The notes under the pieces are model-generated. The model had not been told where the DNA came from. It saw nothing but the letters and a program-made list of their open reading frames with translations, and made no database searches. DNA of 55,273 nt from a virus: positions 1 through 55,273 of IMG/VR virus record IMGVR_UViG_3300047157_000034. One strand, given 5' to 3'. Made by a program: the position numbers and the translations under genes. Of this stretch, positions 7,525-15,447 are shown piece after piece. Numbering within the stretch: position 1 is the first letter of the stretch; the number at the start of each line of letters is the position of its first letter.

Positions 7525-8263
7525 TTAAGCGTCTTCAAACTCTAAATTATCTAACGCATCATCGATGTCGTTAAATTCCTCTACTGCTTTTGTTTCTGTT
7601 TTAGCTACAGGCTCAGCTTTTTTTGGCTTTGGCTTAGGAGCTTCAACTTCTTCTGCTACTTCAGCCGCACCAGTGGTAGGCGTTTCAAAACTTGTAGCAA
7701 ATCCATCGGCTTGAGAGTTAAACCCACCTTCAACAGCATCAAACGCAGACCGTTGCGACATTTCTTTTAGCTCAACTACCTGTATCTGACGCAATCTTAG
7801 TGATACTCCATGTCCAGCTATATGAGTTGGGTCATATACTATTAACCCCAACAAGACGTTTACTTTAGATCCTGTTGTTAACATAAAGTCCTTTGGTAGC
7901 ACATTGTTGCTTGCATCAAACTGAGTAATAGATGTCGCTTCTCCGTTATACCAACCTTTAAGTTTAGTTTTAGCAATGTACTCGCCGTTGTCGGTAACTT
8001 CAAAAAGTTCATCGTGCGATGGGTAAGAAGCCCATTTAGTTTGTTTACCCGCTTCGTAAGCATTCTTCATAGCTTTGTAGAGCGGTACAGCCTGCGCTTT
8101 AGTAAGAACAAGATTAAGAGTGTACTCCGCACCATCATCAGATGGAGTCGCAAGAAACCCTTTCTTTTTTGCCGTTATTTTCAATAAACTTATAAGTTTG
8201 GTTTAGTCTTGGGTATAGAGCGGTAGCTCCAGTGACAATTATATTGTTAGCTTTATCAGCCAT
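7525..8263 (-). CDS. Single-stranded DNA-binding protein (one frameshift)
   Basis: The natural start is ATG 8263, with AGGAGA ahead of it. The first frame reads MADKANNIIVTGATALYPRL, an N-terminus typical of DUF2815-type phage SSBs. The rest lies one frame over (frame open 8184-7525): SDDGAEYTLNLVLTKAQAVPLYKAMK, then beta-strand blocks GSKVNVLLGLIVYDPT and GVSLRLRQIQVVEL. A Pro/Lys/Glu-rich linker leads to an acidic tail DDALDNLEFEDA, the usual protein-interaction tip of SSBs. Removing one base from the T6 run at 8165-8170 (A6 on the coding strand) restores one frame of about 245 residues. It protects ssDNA during replication and recombination. Confidence 0.7.
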
Positions 8264-8282
8264 AGTAGTCTCCTCTTAGGTT

Positions 8283-8798
8283 TTAGTGGATATATCCATC
8301 TGTTTTTTCGAACCGTGAATAAGAACGCATAGACAGATGTTTTATAGAATTAAGCTGAGCGTCATTTAAAAAACGAACAAGCCTAAAAGTTAATAGATCA
8401 TAGTTATCCAAGGGCTGTACATTAATAAACGTTACAACACTTTTCAGACCATAACCTCTGCTCGAAAGTGACTTCTCATAAGTTCGAAAAGAACGCAAAG
8501 AAGTCGATGGTACACGTAACATAAGAACGTGGCTTGGCTCGTCGAGTACAAGTAGTTTAAGCGCGGCGTACTCTGTACAAGCTTTTGCACGTTTTCCGTT
8601 AGGTGTAATTCTTGAACCCCATGAATTTTTAGGGCATGCGGCACATTGTTTAGATTGTGGCGTAATACTTTTTTCTGATGGAGTAATACCATTAGCTGAA
8701 ACACATGTAAGCTGTTCGTCATCTGCGTAGTAAGCCCGCATATTATCCATAGCTTTAGTAATTACTGCTTCAACTGGAGGTTCTGCAATAGTTAACAT
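8283..8798 (-). CDS. Cysteine-containing conserved phage protein, unknown function
   Basis: A 171-residue protein with Cys32 and a cluster CAAC (52-55) followed by Cys74 in KACTEY, separated by a basic KRAK segment. This could be a small metal site. The remainder is alpha/beta without a recognisable family. It lies directly upstream of the SSB gene (20 bases) and one base overlaps the gene before it, so it belongs to the replication operon. Co-location with SSB suggests an ssDNA-related or replisome accessory role, but this is inference. Confidence 0.6.
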   Translation of the reverse strand: MLTIAEPPVEAVITKAMDNMRAYYADDEQLTCVSANGITPSEKSITPQSKQCAACPKNSWGSRITPNGKRAKACTEYAALKLLVLDEPSHVLMLRVPSTSLRSFRTYEKSLSSRGYGLKSVVTFINVQPLDNYDLLTFRLVRFLNDAQLNSIKHLSMRSYSRFEKTDGYIH

Positions 8799-9220
8799 TA
8801 TTTACGCCTAAAGTTTACAACTTGAGTTTCACTGTATTTTGTCCCAGGAACTATCTCTCCATGCACTTCAGCATATTCTTGGGCGGATTTCTTATTAGCC
8901 CTATGCTCAAGTAGTTCCCATGCTTCATTCTTTTTGACGTGCTTTAGAAAAATATCCCAATCGTCTATCGTTACCGACGACCGTGTAGATCTGTACGCTG
9001 TACCGTAATCACGAGAAGATACGTTATCTATACCGCGTTCGTTGAACCGACGTAGAAATTCTACTTCAATTCCAGATTGTTTTTCTTTATCCGTAGCATC
9101 GTCTGCGTCGAATGCCGCTTTTCGTTGTGCGCGTCTATCACGTAACTTGATAAACATTTGCAACAAAGATTTATCATCAAGATCAGACGCTTTCAATTTC
9201 GGCGCTATCTGTATATTCAT
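8798..9220 (-). CDS. Conserved hypothetical early protein
   Basis: The ATG at 9220 (MNIQIAPKLKASDLDD) is preferred over the longer upstream start at 9349 because AAGGAAAG lies properly spaced ahead of it and the upstream extension would run inside the AlpA-like gene. The 140-residue product is charged and helical, with FNERGIDNVSSRDYGTAYRS and DDWDIFLKHVKKNEAWELLE. I recognise this as a widespread phage hypothetical family without an assigned role. It overlaps the AlpA-like gene by 38 bases and the next gene by one base. Confidence 0.7.
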   Translation of the reverse strand: MNIQIAPKLKASDLDDKSLLQMFIKLRDRRAQRKAAFDADDATDKEKQSGIEVEFLRRFNERGIDNVSSRDYGTAYRSTRSSVTIDDWDIFLKHVKKNEAWELLEHRANKKSAQEYAEVHGEIVPGTKYSETQVVNFRRK

Positions 9221-9401
9221 GGTTACTTTCCTTCTTTTTGATTGTAAGCCATCTTTCGATGTCATTTTCGTCCCACCGAAGGATTTTGGGAGATACTTTG
9301 ATGGGGGCGGGGAAACTAGTCTCTCGTCTACGTAATTGGTGCAACGCACCTTCAGAGAGTCCTAGTTTTTCTGACAACTGTGCAGTGTTTAAAAGATTCA
9401 T
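9183..9401 (-). CDS. AlpA-like helix-turn-helix regulator
   Basis: A 72-residue protein in the AlpA/excisionase fold: LLNTAQLSEKLGLSEGALHQ forms the helix-turn-helix, and FPAPIKVSPKILRWDENDIE the wing plus final helix with the typical RW..DIE..L closing motif. Such proteins bind DNA as transcription regulators or recombination directionality factors. With no integrase here, a regulator is more likely. It is the first gene behind a promoter that overlaps a perfect 8-bp-arm palindrome (9422-9445), so autoregulation is plausible. Confidence 0.75.
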   Translation of the reverse strand: MNLLNTAQLSEKLGLSEGALHQLRRRETSFPAPIKVSPKILRWDENDIERWLTIKKKESNHEYTDSAEIESV

Positions 9402-9421
9402 AGTTCACCTATTTTTAATGA

Positions 9422-9468
9422 TATGTGTTAACATATAAACACATACAAGAACAAATGCTTTAGGTCAA
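9422..9468 (-). promoter_or_regulatory. Promoter and palindromic operator upstream of AlpA-like gene
   Basis: On the minus strand TTGACC (9468-9463) is followed after 17 bases by TATGTG (9445-9440), a fair sigma-70 promoter. The -10 is the left arm of a perfect inverted repeat: TATGTGTT (9445-9438) and AACACATA (9429-9422) with an 8-base spacer. A repressor bound here would cover the start site, so this looks like an operator, perhaps for the AlpA-like protein it precedes. Confidence 0.55.
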
Positions 9469-11036
9469 GCTATTAAATGTTCTCGGTGGGCTTTTACTTC
9501 ATCAAGTAATAAACCTTGCAGTCGTTGTTTCTTTTGTAGTCGTGCATAGATACGATGTTCAACTGGTGAACCCTCTAGCATGATAATAAAGTTGTTCATC
9601 TTCTGGCCTGGCCTGTTGATGCGACCGTTGGCTTGCTCAAACGTTTCATTACTAGTTACGCAACTATACCATATTATAGTGCTTGCGGCAGTCAGAGTTA
9701 AGCCGTGGGACATAGCCGCAGGCTGAGCAACTAAAACTTTAGGGTCTTTACTAGATTGAAATGCTTTAAATATTCGGTCACGCTCATTCTTTTTAACGCC
9801 ACCGTGTATTACTTCCACGCTAAAATCCTTAGCAAGTTCTTCTGCTACCATTTTTACTGATGATACATAAGGCACAAATACTATAACTTTACCCTCTGCC
9901 GATTGAATTATTGATCGTGTTTCGTCAATACGAGGTGTAGCAGGGAGAGAAACTTCTGTTCCATCGTTGGCGTACACAACACCACAAGCTATTTGTACAA
10001 GCTTTCCCATCTTAACTGCTTCGTTGACGGCTGTGATTTCACCTTCGTCTGCTTCTGTTCGCAGTTTAGTTACCATATCTTTGTAGGCTTTATTCTGTTC
10101 AGTAGTTAACTGAACACTGCGTGTTTCAAACATAACAGGTGGTAGGTCTAAGCACTCGTCGCGTGTAAACCGTACAGCAGGTTGCATAACGTTACGTACG
10201 ACGTCGGTTGCTTCGGGTCTAGGTATCCATTGAAACTGTGTTAGTTGCTTCATAACTTGCGCTTTAAATCTACCGAAGTATGGTGGTACATTTTGCGGAG
10301 ACACTAACCTACACTGCGCCCAAGCGTCTGTCGGAGCATTTGGAGTTGGCGTACCAGACATAGCCCAACACGCTCTAGGTTTTGCGTGTCGATTAACTAC
10401 TGTGTTAATAGCTTTCCATTTTGCCGTTCCTGCGTTACGGGCACATTGTGCAACTTCGTCTACAATAACAAGATCTATATCAGGTCTGTTCTTTAGTTGG
10501 GACTCAATAATCCCAACACCATCATGGTTTATGATATACACATCAAAGTCATGTTCTAGTAACTGAAGTCTTTTCTTCTTAGTTCCGTGCAATACACCAA
10601 AAGTTAGGTGCGGAAAATGATTAAACAATTCGTCAGCCCAAGTGCGTTCGAGTGTCGATAGTGGAGAAATAACTAACGCCTTGTTAAATTGACCGACACT
10701 TTTTAGATAATCGTACGCCCATAATGATGCTAGAGACTTTCCAGTACCTAGCTCGCTTAAGTTAAATGCACGTTTGTGAGTAGATAGAAAAGCGGCGGCT
10801 TCCATCTGTGCTTTGAAAGGTGTGTACTGCCCCGACCATTTATAATAAGTTTTAATAGGCGCAGGAGCGTTGTATCCTAAGTTTCGTAGCAAGATTGTTT
10901 CGGCTGTTTTGTGGGGAACAGCGACAAGAGGATTACCTCTAACATTAATTTGTTTTGCGCTTGGTACGATATTAAGTATTTTTTCTGGAGCTTTAGTTTT
11001 TAATATCAACGCTTGTTTATCTTGCCATACTAGCAT
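9465..11036 (-). CDS. SNF2-like superfamily 2 helicase
   Basis: A 523-residue SF2 ATPase. Motif I is SELGTGKSLAS (about residue 93), motif II is DEVA (about 193), motif III is SGTPTPN (about 226). The second RecA domain has VIHGGV, and motif VI is QANGRINRPGQ (about 480), characteristic of SNF2/Rad54-type translocases. The N-terminus carries YTPFKAQMEAA, a Q-motif-like element. It probably acts as a DNA translocase or branch-migration helicase in replication and recombination. Its neighbours are nucleases (HNH, VRR-NUC, RecB/Cas4-like), as in many phage recombination cassettes. Confidence 0.9.
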   Translation of the reverse strand: MLVWQDKQALILKTKAPEKILNIVPSAKQINVRGNPLVAVPHKTAETILLRNLGYNAPAPIKTYYKWSGQYTPFKAQMEAAAFLSTHKRAFNLSELGTGKSLASLWAYDYLKSVGQFNKALVISPLSTLERTWADELFNHFPHLTFGVLHGTKKKRLQLLEHDFDVYIINHDGVGIIESQLKNRPDIDLVIVDEVAQCARNAGTAKWKAINTVVNRHAKPRACWAMSGTPTPNAPTDAWAQCRLVSPQNVPPYFGRFKAQVMKQLTQFQWIPRPEATDVVRNVMQPAVRFTRDECLDLPPVMFETRSVQLTTEQNKAYKDMVTKLRTEADEGEITAVNEAVKMGKLVQIACGVVYANDGTEVSLPATPRIDETRSIIQSAEGKVIVFVPYVSSVKMVAEELAKDFSVEVIHGGVKKNERDRIFKAFQSSKDPKVLVAQPAAMSHGLTLTAASTIIWYSCVTSNETFEQANGRINRPGQKMNNFIIMLEGSPVEHRIYARLQKKQRLQGLLLDEVKAHREHLIA

Positions 11037-11038
11037 GT

Positions 11039-11308
11039 TTAACCTTTCTTCGTATACATAGATGGGCGTGTTTTACGCCAACCTTTATTTACCTTCGCAC
11101 TTACTACTCTTGTGTTGGATTTGGCAGTACTTCCCCCTGCATCAAGAGGTACTTTGTGATCTATGTGTTTGCCGTCACCTTTTTTAACACGTCCATCACG
11201 TAATGCCTGCCGTCGAACTTTGTTATTGGCGACACGTTTCTTCTGGACACTGGGTTTTTTATTATACCTAGCTTTGGTTGCTAGTTCTTTCTTTGACGAT
11301 TTTTTCAT
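11039..11308 (-). CDS. Small HNH-type endonuclease
   Basis: An 89-residue basic protein with the HNH core HIDHKVPLDAGGSTAKSNTRVV: the first His pair in HIDH, the Asn of SNTRVV, and a final KVNKGW in place of a canonical last histidine. This short form is common in phages. It may nick or cut DNA during replication or packaging. The gene overlaps the VRR-NUC gene by 41 bases and ends two bases before the helicase start, so the three are cotranscribed. The missing final His makes activity uncertain. Confidence 0.75.
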   Translation of the reverse strand: MKKSSKKELATKARYNKKPSVQKKRVANNKVRRQALRDGRVKKGDGKHIDHKVPLDAGGSTAKSNTRVVSAKVNKGWRKTRPSMYTKKG

Positions 11309-11597
11309 TGTGCACCTCTATAATTGTTTTCACTTGCTCAACACAGTCTACCACATGTGCCACCCCATTAGCACGTCTAATCTCGTCAATCTCACGTTTT
11401 TGATTAGCCGTGACGTTATTGATCTTACCAAGAGCTTTAGTTTCAAACGCCATAAAGTGTCCATCTAAGCACACAAGAATATCAGGGCAACCTGATCTAC
11501 CCATGCCGTTAGACACAGGCATATAGTACCAAGCCCCAATAGATTTTAGATACTCTTTAACTTTTTTCTTTACTTTACCTTCGGGAGTTGTTGCCAT
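11268..11597 (-). CDS. VRR-NUC domain nuclease
   Basis: Start at ATG 11597 (MATTPEGKVKKKVKEYLKS), four bases after the stop of the upstream nuclease gene; the longer ORF from 11636 would overlap that gene without reason. The 109-residue product matches the stand-alone VRR-NUC fold: E6 and the basic helix, NGMGRSGCPDILVCLDG with the catalytic Asp, and FETKALG with the E-x-K pair. VRR-NUC enzymes are PD-(D/E)XK nucleases; phage forms are thought to resolve branched DNA. Confidence 0.85.
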   Translation of the reverse strand: MATTPEGKVKKKVKEYLKSIGAWYYMPVSNGMGRSGCPDILVCLDGHFMAFETKALGKINNVTANQKREIDEIRRANGVAHVVDCVEQVKTIIEVHNEKIVKERTSNQS

Positions 11598-11601
11598 AAA
11601 A

Positions 11602-12267
11602 TTACTGCCCGCAAAATTCGCATAATGATTTACCAACAGGACACCAGTTTTTACATAAACCAGATGGTTTTGGTAGCCACTTATCAGTTTCGTAAGAGTG
11701 CGCTAATCTATTTAGTCGAGGTAAAAAATTATTCCAAATGTCTGGTAACTGTTCACGAGTAAACTTTTCTTTATCAAACTTTTCTACTTTTAACCATATA
11801 AAACCAGTTACGACATTGGTTATCCAAGGATACATAGCAAAAGCTAAAGCCGCAAATAGTTTTAGTTGGTCGTTGTCAGGTCGATGTTTACCTGTTTTCC
11901 AATCTAACAAATAGGCAGTGTCCGAACCAACTACACCAATATCAATTATGCCACGTACCCATACATCTTTTGCCATCCATGTAGTCTGGCGAAAGTTCTT
12001 TGTGAGAGCAACGCGTTCTTCTACTACTCGCTTACCTTCTAACTTTTGTATCTTTCGTACATATCTACCGTATTCTTTCATAGAATCAGGTAAAGGCTTC
12101 TGACCTTTTGCGTATAGTTCAAGAGCTTTGTGTACTTCGTTACCCCATCTCGTCGCTTCAGTCTGTGCTTCTACTACTTGCTTTGTTACCCTTGTAAGTT
12201 GGTAACGCTTTGGGCAAGTCTCGTATGAAGTTAGAGCTGAATAACTCCAAGGGTGTTTTAGTTCCAA
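11602..12267 (-). CDS. PD-(D/E)XK exonuclease, RecB/Cas4-like
   Basis: A 221-residue protein with the RecB-family order: SYSALTSYETCPKRYQL at the N-terminus (first Fe-S Cys), HKALELYAKG with the alpha-helical His, GIIDIG then LLDWKTGK carrying the D...D-x-K catalytic set, and QLKLFAALAF (the QxxxY-like motif, here QLKLF). A C-terminal cluster CKNWCPVGKSLCEFC would complete a Cas4/AddB-type iron-sulphur site. It probably is a 5'-3' exonuclease for recombination or host DNA degradation. It sits immediately downstream of a promoter after DNA polymerase. Confidence 0.85.
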   Translation of the reverse strand: MELKHPWSYSALTSYETCPKRYQLTRVTKQVVEAQTEATRWGNEVHKALELYAKGQKPLPDSMKEYGRYVRKIQKLEGKRVVEERVALTKNFRQTTWMAKDVWVRGIIDIGVVGSDTAYLLDWKTGKHRPDNDQLKLFAALAFAMYPWITNVVTGFIWLKVEKFDKEKFTREQLPDIWNNFLPRLNRLAHSYETDKWLPKPSGLCKNWCPVGKSLCEFCGQ

Positions 12268-12299
12268 AATGGAGCACTCCTTTTTTATATTTCTGTACG

Positions 12300-12329
12300 T
12301 TTATATGCATACATGTAAACACATTGCAA
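12300..12329 (-). promoter_or_regulatory. Promoter for nuclease/helicase operon
   Basis: On the minus strand TTGCAA (12329-12324) lies 18 bases before TATAAA (12305-12300). The interval holds TGTGTTTACATG (12323-12312), which resembles the operator-like sequences near 9.44 kb and 19.6 kb. A ribosome-binding site AAAAGGAG follows about 20 bases downstream for the gene starting at 12267. Confidence 0.55.
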
Positions 12330-12332
12330 GGA

Positions 12333-14258
12333 TTATTTTGCACTTCCGTAACTATCTGCAATGTCACCTTCGCTCCAAGTTACTAACTCAGGCCACCAAT
12401 CAGGAGGTGTCCTCATTATAGACTGAACGTCGTCGAGTACTCCCTGGGCCCTGGAAGCGGGAACGACGTAGACGAGTTCATCATGCACCATGAGTGCAGG
12501 ATTTAAACCAAGAACTTGTTGTACAGTTATTGCATTGTCAGCAATCACACATCTGGCTAAGTGTTGAACTATATTCTCGTCTATCTTCCCTGCATAAATT
12601 CTAGCTTTGTTACGACCATGACCATACCACCACTCTTGTTGGTTGTGTTCGTCGTCGTACTCTATGCGCAAGTCAGGGTAACGTATAATACCTTTAGGCG
12701 TTTTCAGTCCGTCGGGGGTAGGGATTACCATACCCCACGGATCGACGGCACTACCCTCTGCACCTCGCATAATTGTCGGTAAAGATTTATGGCATGTGCG
12801 CCACCCTGCACAGATTTCGTTATACTCATATCGCCATCTGTCTACGATATCTCTGCTTTCATCTTCTGTTAGGTCTACACCGCCCATAAGTTTAGCAACC
12901 TTCTGAAATGTGACATGCCCTGCCCCAAATCCAAGCCCTAGATGTGCTACCTTACCAACTTGTCGTTGCTGTTTAGATACATCTTCTGGCGGTATCTCGT
13001 ATAGTTTACTAGCAAAGTCTTTGTATAAGTCAGCTTTCTCAGGATCATTCTGAAACATTTCTACACTAGATGGAACTTGCCATAAGAAGTGGTTAACACG
13101 TAATTCTATGCCGCTAAGATCGGCAACCACAACTTTGTAGCCTGAAGGCGCACGCAACGACGACCGCAACGCATCGGACGGCTTTGGGTTGTATGGATTG
13201 ATACGTGGTAAGTTCTGTGGATTATACCCCCAACCAGACCACCTACCAGTAGTATCAGCCCCATAGTATTTTAAAGGTATCGGTACTTTTGTATCAGGGT
13301 GTGCGTTAGCCGCGTCTATAAACGCCTGTATACGTGTTTGTAGGATAGTGGACTTCGCGTCGAGGCGGGCTGCAGCAACTGTAGCGACGAGCGGATTTTC
13401 GTGTTCTTGGAGTGCTAGGAAGTCTTCATCAGTTTTTGCTAACGCAGGAATTTCTTTACCAGTAGCTATAGAAATTTTAGTAGGAACTTGTACTCCCAAG
13501 GTCTCCAAGAACGCCTTAAATTTATTCGCTGATGCCAAAACTGTCAAGCTTTCTTGGGCGGCTTCGTCGTCCGTCATCTCTTCAGATCTTACACCCATAA
13601 CGTCAGCGGCTTCTACTAACATCGCCTGCTTACGAGCACTTTCATCAGCTAACGTGTTAATCAGTAAATCCATATCTACATTAAACTGTGGTTCGATTAA
13701 CATTCGTATTGTCATGTCGATTAATTTTATCTCGTCTTTGCGTGACTGCCTGATGAGTCGTGTAAGTAAATCGTAGCACTGGTCAACGTCAGCGGCGTTG
13801 TAGTACCGCATGTCCGCCACTTCATCGTCGGTAAAATCAGCAAGCCGTTTACCTTTTGTTGCGACTAACACAGATTGGTCTTTGAACCCTAACTTGTAAT
13901 GTTGAACAAGTTTAGCCAAGGATAGCCCCACATCTTTTGCGTGGATAGGTCTAGCCATTGCGAGGGTACAGCCCCATAGTTTGGGTTTTATTCCTAGTCG
14001 CCACGATAGTATCATAGCGTCAAAGCCAGATAGGTTATGCCCTACCACCCAATACTCTGACCAATCTGTGTTGTCGCAGATGTCACGTACCTGCTGTTCC
14101 CCAAACGCGACGACAGTTTTCTCTTCGCCAAATTTAAACGCGCAAGAGATTATCTCCGTGTCAGGGTGCATACAGTACGCAATGGGCGACATCTTAGTAA
14201 GCGAGTGACCAACCGCCCAATAAGTTTCTAGGTCAACTACTGCTATCTTCACTCTCAA
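12333..14258 (-). CDS. polA: DNA polymerase I (family A) with 3'-5' exonuclease
   Basis: A 641-residue replicative polymerase. The exonuclease domain shows VVDLETYW (Exo I, D9/E11), WVVGHNLSGFDA (Exo II, about 70-81) and YYNAADVDQCYDLL (Exo III, about 155). The polymerase domain shows TGRWSGWGYNPQNLPR, motif A VVADLSGIELRV (about 375), the fingers helix RQVGKVAHLGLGFGAG, and motif C MVHDELVYV (about 600). All expected catalytic acids are visible. The first bases overlap the 3' end of the upstream gene by 26. It copies the phage genome together with the primase-helicase and SSB encoded further along. Confidence 0.95.
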   Translation of the reverse strand: MRVKIAVVDLETYWAVGHSLTKMSPIAYCMHPDTEIISCAFKFGEEKTVVAFGEQQVRDICDNTDWSEYWVVGHNLSGFDAMILSWRLGIKPKLWGCTLAMARPIHAKDVGLSLAKLVQHYKLGFKDQSVLVATKGKRLADFTDDEVADMRYYNAADVDQCYDLLTRLIRQSRKDEIKLIDMTIRMLIEPQFNVDMDLLINTLADESARKQAMLVEAADVMGVRSEEMTDDEAAQESLTVLASANKFKAFLETLGVQVPTKISIATGKEIPALAKTDEDFLALQEHENPLVATVAAARLDAKSTILQTRIQAFIDAANAHPDTKVPIPLKYYGADTTGRWSGWGYNPQNLPRINPYNPKPSDALRSSLRAPSGYKVVVADLSGIELRVNHFLWQVPSSVEMFQNDPEKADLYKDFASKLYEIPPEDVSKQQRQVGKVAHLGLGFGAGHVTFQKVAKLMGGVDLTEDESRDIVDRWRYEYNEICAGWRTCHKSLPTIMRGAEGSAVDPWGMVIPTPDGLKTPKGIIRYPDLRIEYDDEHNQQEWWYGHGRNKARIYAGKIDENIVQHLARCVIADNAITVQQVLGLNPALMVHDELVYVVPASRAQGVLDDVQSIMRTPPDWWPELVTWSEGDIADSYGSAK

Positions 14259-14529
14259 CCTCCTCTAGTTTATCTAAAACTCTTCTAAGATATCCTCTTG
14301 TCAAGCCTGCACTATCAAACGCCGCTTTCAAATTGATATCATCAATAGGTGATATTCTAGCTTTTTGCTCAGTAGGCTCTTGTACAGTTGAGCCAACCTT
14401 GTGTGCGTTAAGGAACTCAAGCAGTGTAGGCTTATCCGTTGGCACTTCGACTTGCTCAAACTCACCAAACTTTTTAGCGTCAGCTTGTGTGCCTGCCCAC
14501 CTACCTTGGTTATCTGTGTATAGTTTCAT
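14233..14529 (-). CDS. Small conserved phage protein, unknown function
   Basis: A 98-residue protein starting MKLYTDNQGRWAGTQADAKK, an N-terminal motif common to small phage proteins encoded just before DNA polymerase. The middle is polar and the C-terminus has a helical, basic-then-acidic tail (RGYLRRVLDKLEEVESEDSS). Its ATG overlaps the stop of the upstream gene by one base, and its end overlaps the polymerase start, implying coupled translation. Function unknown. Confidence 0.6.
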   Translation of the reverse strand: MKLYTDNQGRWAGTQADAKKFGEFEQVEVPTDKPTLLEFLNAHKVGSTVQEPTEQKARISPIDDINLKAAFDSAGLTRGYLRRVLDKLEEVESEDSSS

Positions 14530-14810
14530 TATTCATCCTCCAGTTCGCACTCGTAGGCGATGCCCGTATACGCCATGATGTCGACGTAATGATCTTTCTT
14601 GAGTGGGCTTGTACGCTTACGAGCAAGTTTAGTTGCTATGTGGAATATAGGAACATCTGATGCTTTAAGTTGATGACCAGTTATAGCGTTAAATATATTT
14701 GCTATGTGAGTCATGTTATCAACAGGATTACCATATTCCTTATTACGATCTCGCGATGTCAGAGCAGACGCTTCCGACAGAAGATCACACCGATTAGCTT
14801 TTTTATCCAT
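14529..14810 (-). CDS. DUF6378-like protein
   Basis: A 93-residue helical protein with the DUF6378 layout: LLSEASALTSRDRNKEYGNP, NMTHIANIFNAIT, VPIFHIATKLAR, and HYVDIMAYTGIAYECE at the end. The spaced acidic and His residues resemble all-alpha NTP-pyrophosphatase (MazG-like) folds, so a nucleotide-related role is conceivable but unproven. It lies between the membrane HTH gene and the pre-polymerase gene. Confidence 0.7.
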   Translation of the reverse strand: MDKKANRCDLLSEASALTSRDRNKEYGNPVDNMTHIANIFNAITGHQLKASDVPIFHIATKLARKRTSPLKKDHYVDIMAYTGIAYECELEDE

Positions 14811-14813
14811 CAG

Positions 14814-15134
14814 TTATAGTGCCGTGTACAACCATACTGAAAGAACGCCAACTATGACTAGCATAATTATCGCCTGTACTGTACGACCGCCCCACGTTTT
14901 ACCGCGTGCAACTGGCTCTCTCATAGGAGCAGACATTATAGACTTCTCAAAGTCGTTCTGTTCTTTAAGTGCTTCAGCTTCAAATACTTCTCGCGGAGTG
15001 CCTATATTTTTCATCAGTTTGTGGGCGTAGGCGTATGATACCCCAGTAGCCCGCGCAACTTGTGCAGGCGTGGCTAACTTGTTCTTGAGTAAATACTTCC
15101 ACACCTTGTCTGATTTTTTAGTTTTCTTAGCCAT
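14814..15134 (-). CDS. Membrane-linked helix-turn-helix protein
   Basis: A 106-residue protein. Residues about 10-42 (VWKYLLKNKLATPAQVARAT...YAYAHKLMKNIG) form a helix-turn-helix that looks MarR/winged-helix-like. Residues about 86-104 (AIIMLVIVGVLSVWLYTAL) form a single C-terminal transmembrane helix, so the DNA-binding domain would face the cytoplasm. Such a tail-anchored DNA-binding protein could tether phage DNA to the membrane or act as a membrane-bound regulator. This is inferred from architecture. It starts one base after the stop of the sigma-like gene. Confidence 0.6.
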   Translation of the reverse strand: MAKKTKKSDKVWKYLLKNKLATPAQVARATGVSYAYAHKLMKNIGTPREVFEAEALKEQNDFEKSIMSAPMREPVARGKTWGGRTVQAIIMLVIVGVLSVWLYTAL

Positions 15135-15135
15135 T

Positions 15136-15444
15136 TTATTTATCTCCTGTTACTAAGTGTTTTAATTTTTGCATCTCTGGGTTGTTACGCATTTTACGCA
15201 TACCTCTGGCTTCAATTTGACGGACACGTTCTTTAGAAATGCCAAACAATTTTCCAATAGCACTAAGTGTCCAACCTTCCTCGTTCGGCATATCAATACC
15301 AAAACGCATCTTAACAATAATAAGTTCTCGCTCGGTTACATTACCTGATTGATAACTATCTTTACTTAGTCTTCCTGTTTCTAACTCTTTTAAAGTTTCG
15401 TCAGAAAAGACTTCGTATTGTTTATACAGATCGCCGTAAACCAT
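15136..15444 (-). CDS. Sigma-70 region 4-like protein
   Basis: A 102-residue protein whose second half is a clear sigma region 4: ELIIVKMRFGIDM, then GWTLSAIGKLFGISKERVRQ and IEARGMRKMRNN, the helix-turn-helix that contacts the -35 element and binds the RNA-polymerase flap. There is no region 2 for -10 recognition or core binding. The protein therefore cannot be a full sigma factor. It may be an activator or appropriator that swaps the host sigma contact at phage promoters, as small phage sigma-4 mimics do. This is inference. Confidence 0.8.
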   Translation of the reverse strand: MVYGDLYKQYEVFSDETLKELETGRLSKDSYQSGNVTERELIIVKMRFGIDMPNEEGWTLSAIGKLFGISKERVRQIEARGMRKMRNNPEMQKLKHLVTGDK

Positions 15445-15447
15445 GAC

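Noticed and set aside
12333-14258. HMO-2011-type phage, suggested by the genome size of about 55 kb
   Set aside because: I could not find the DnaJ-like insertion expected in the polymerase of that group; size alone is not enough to assign it.
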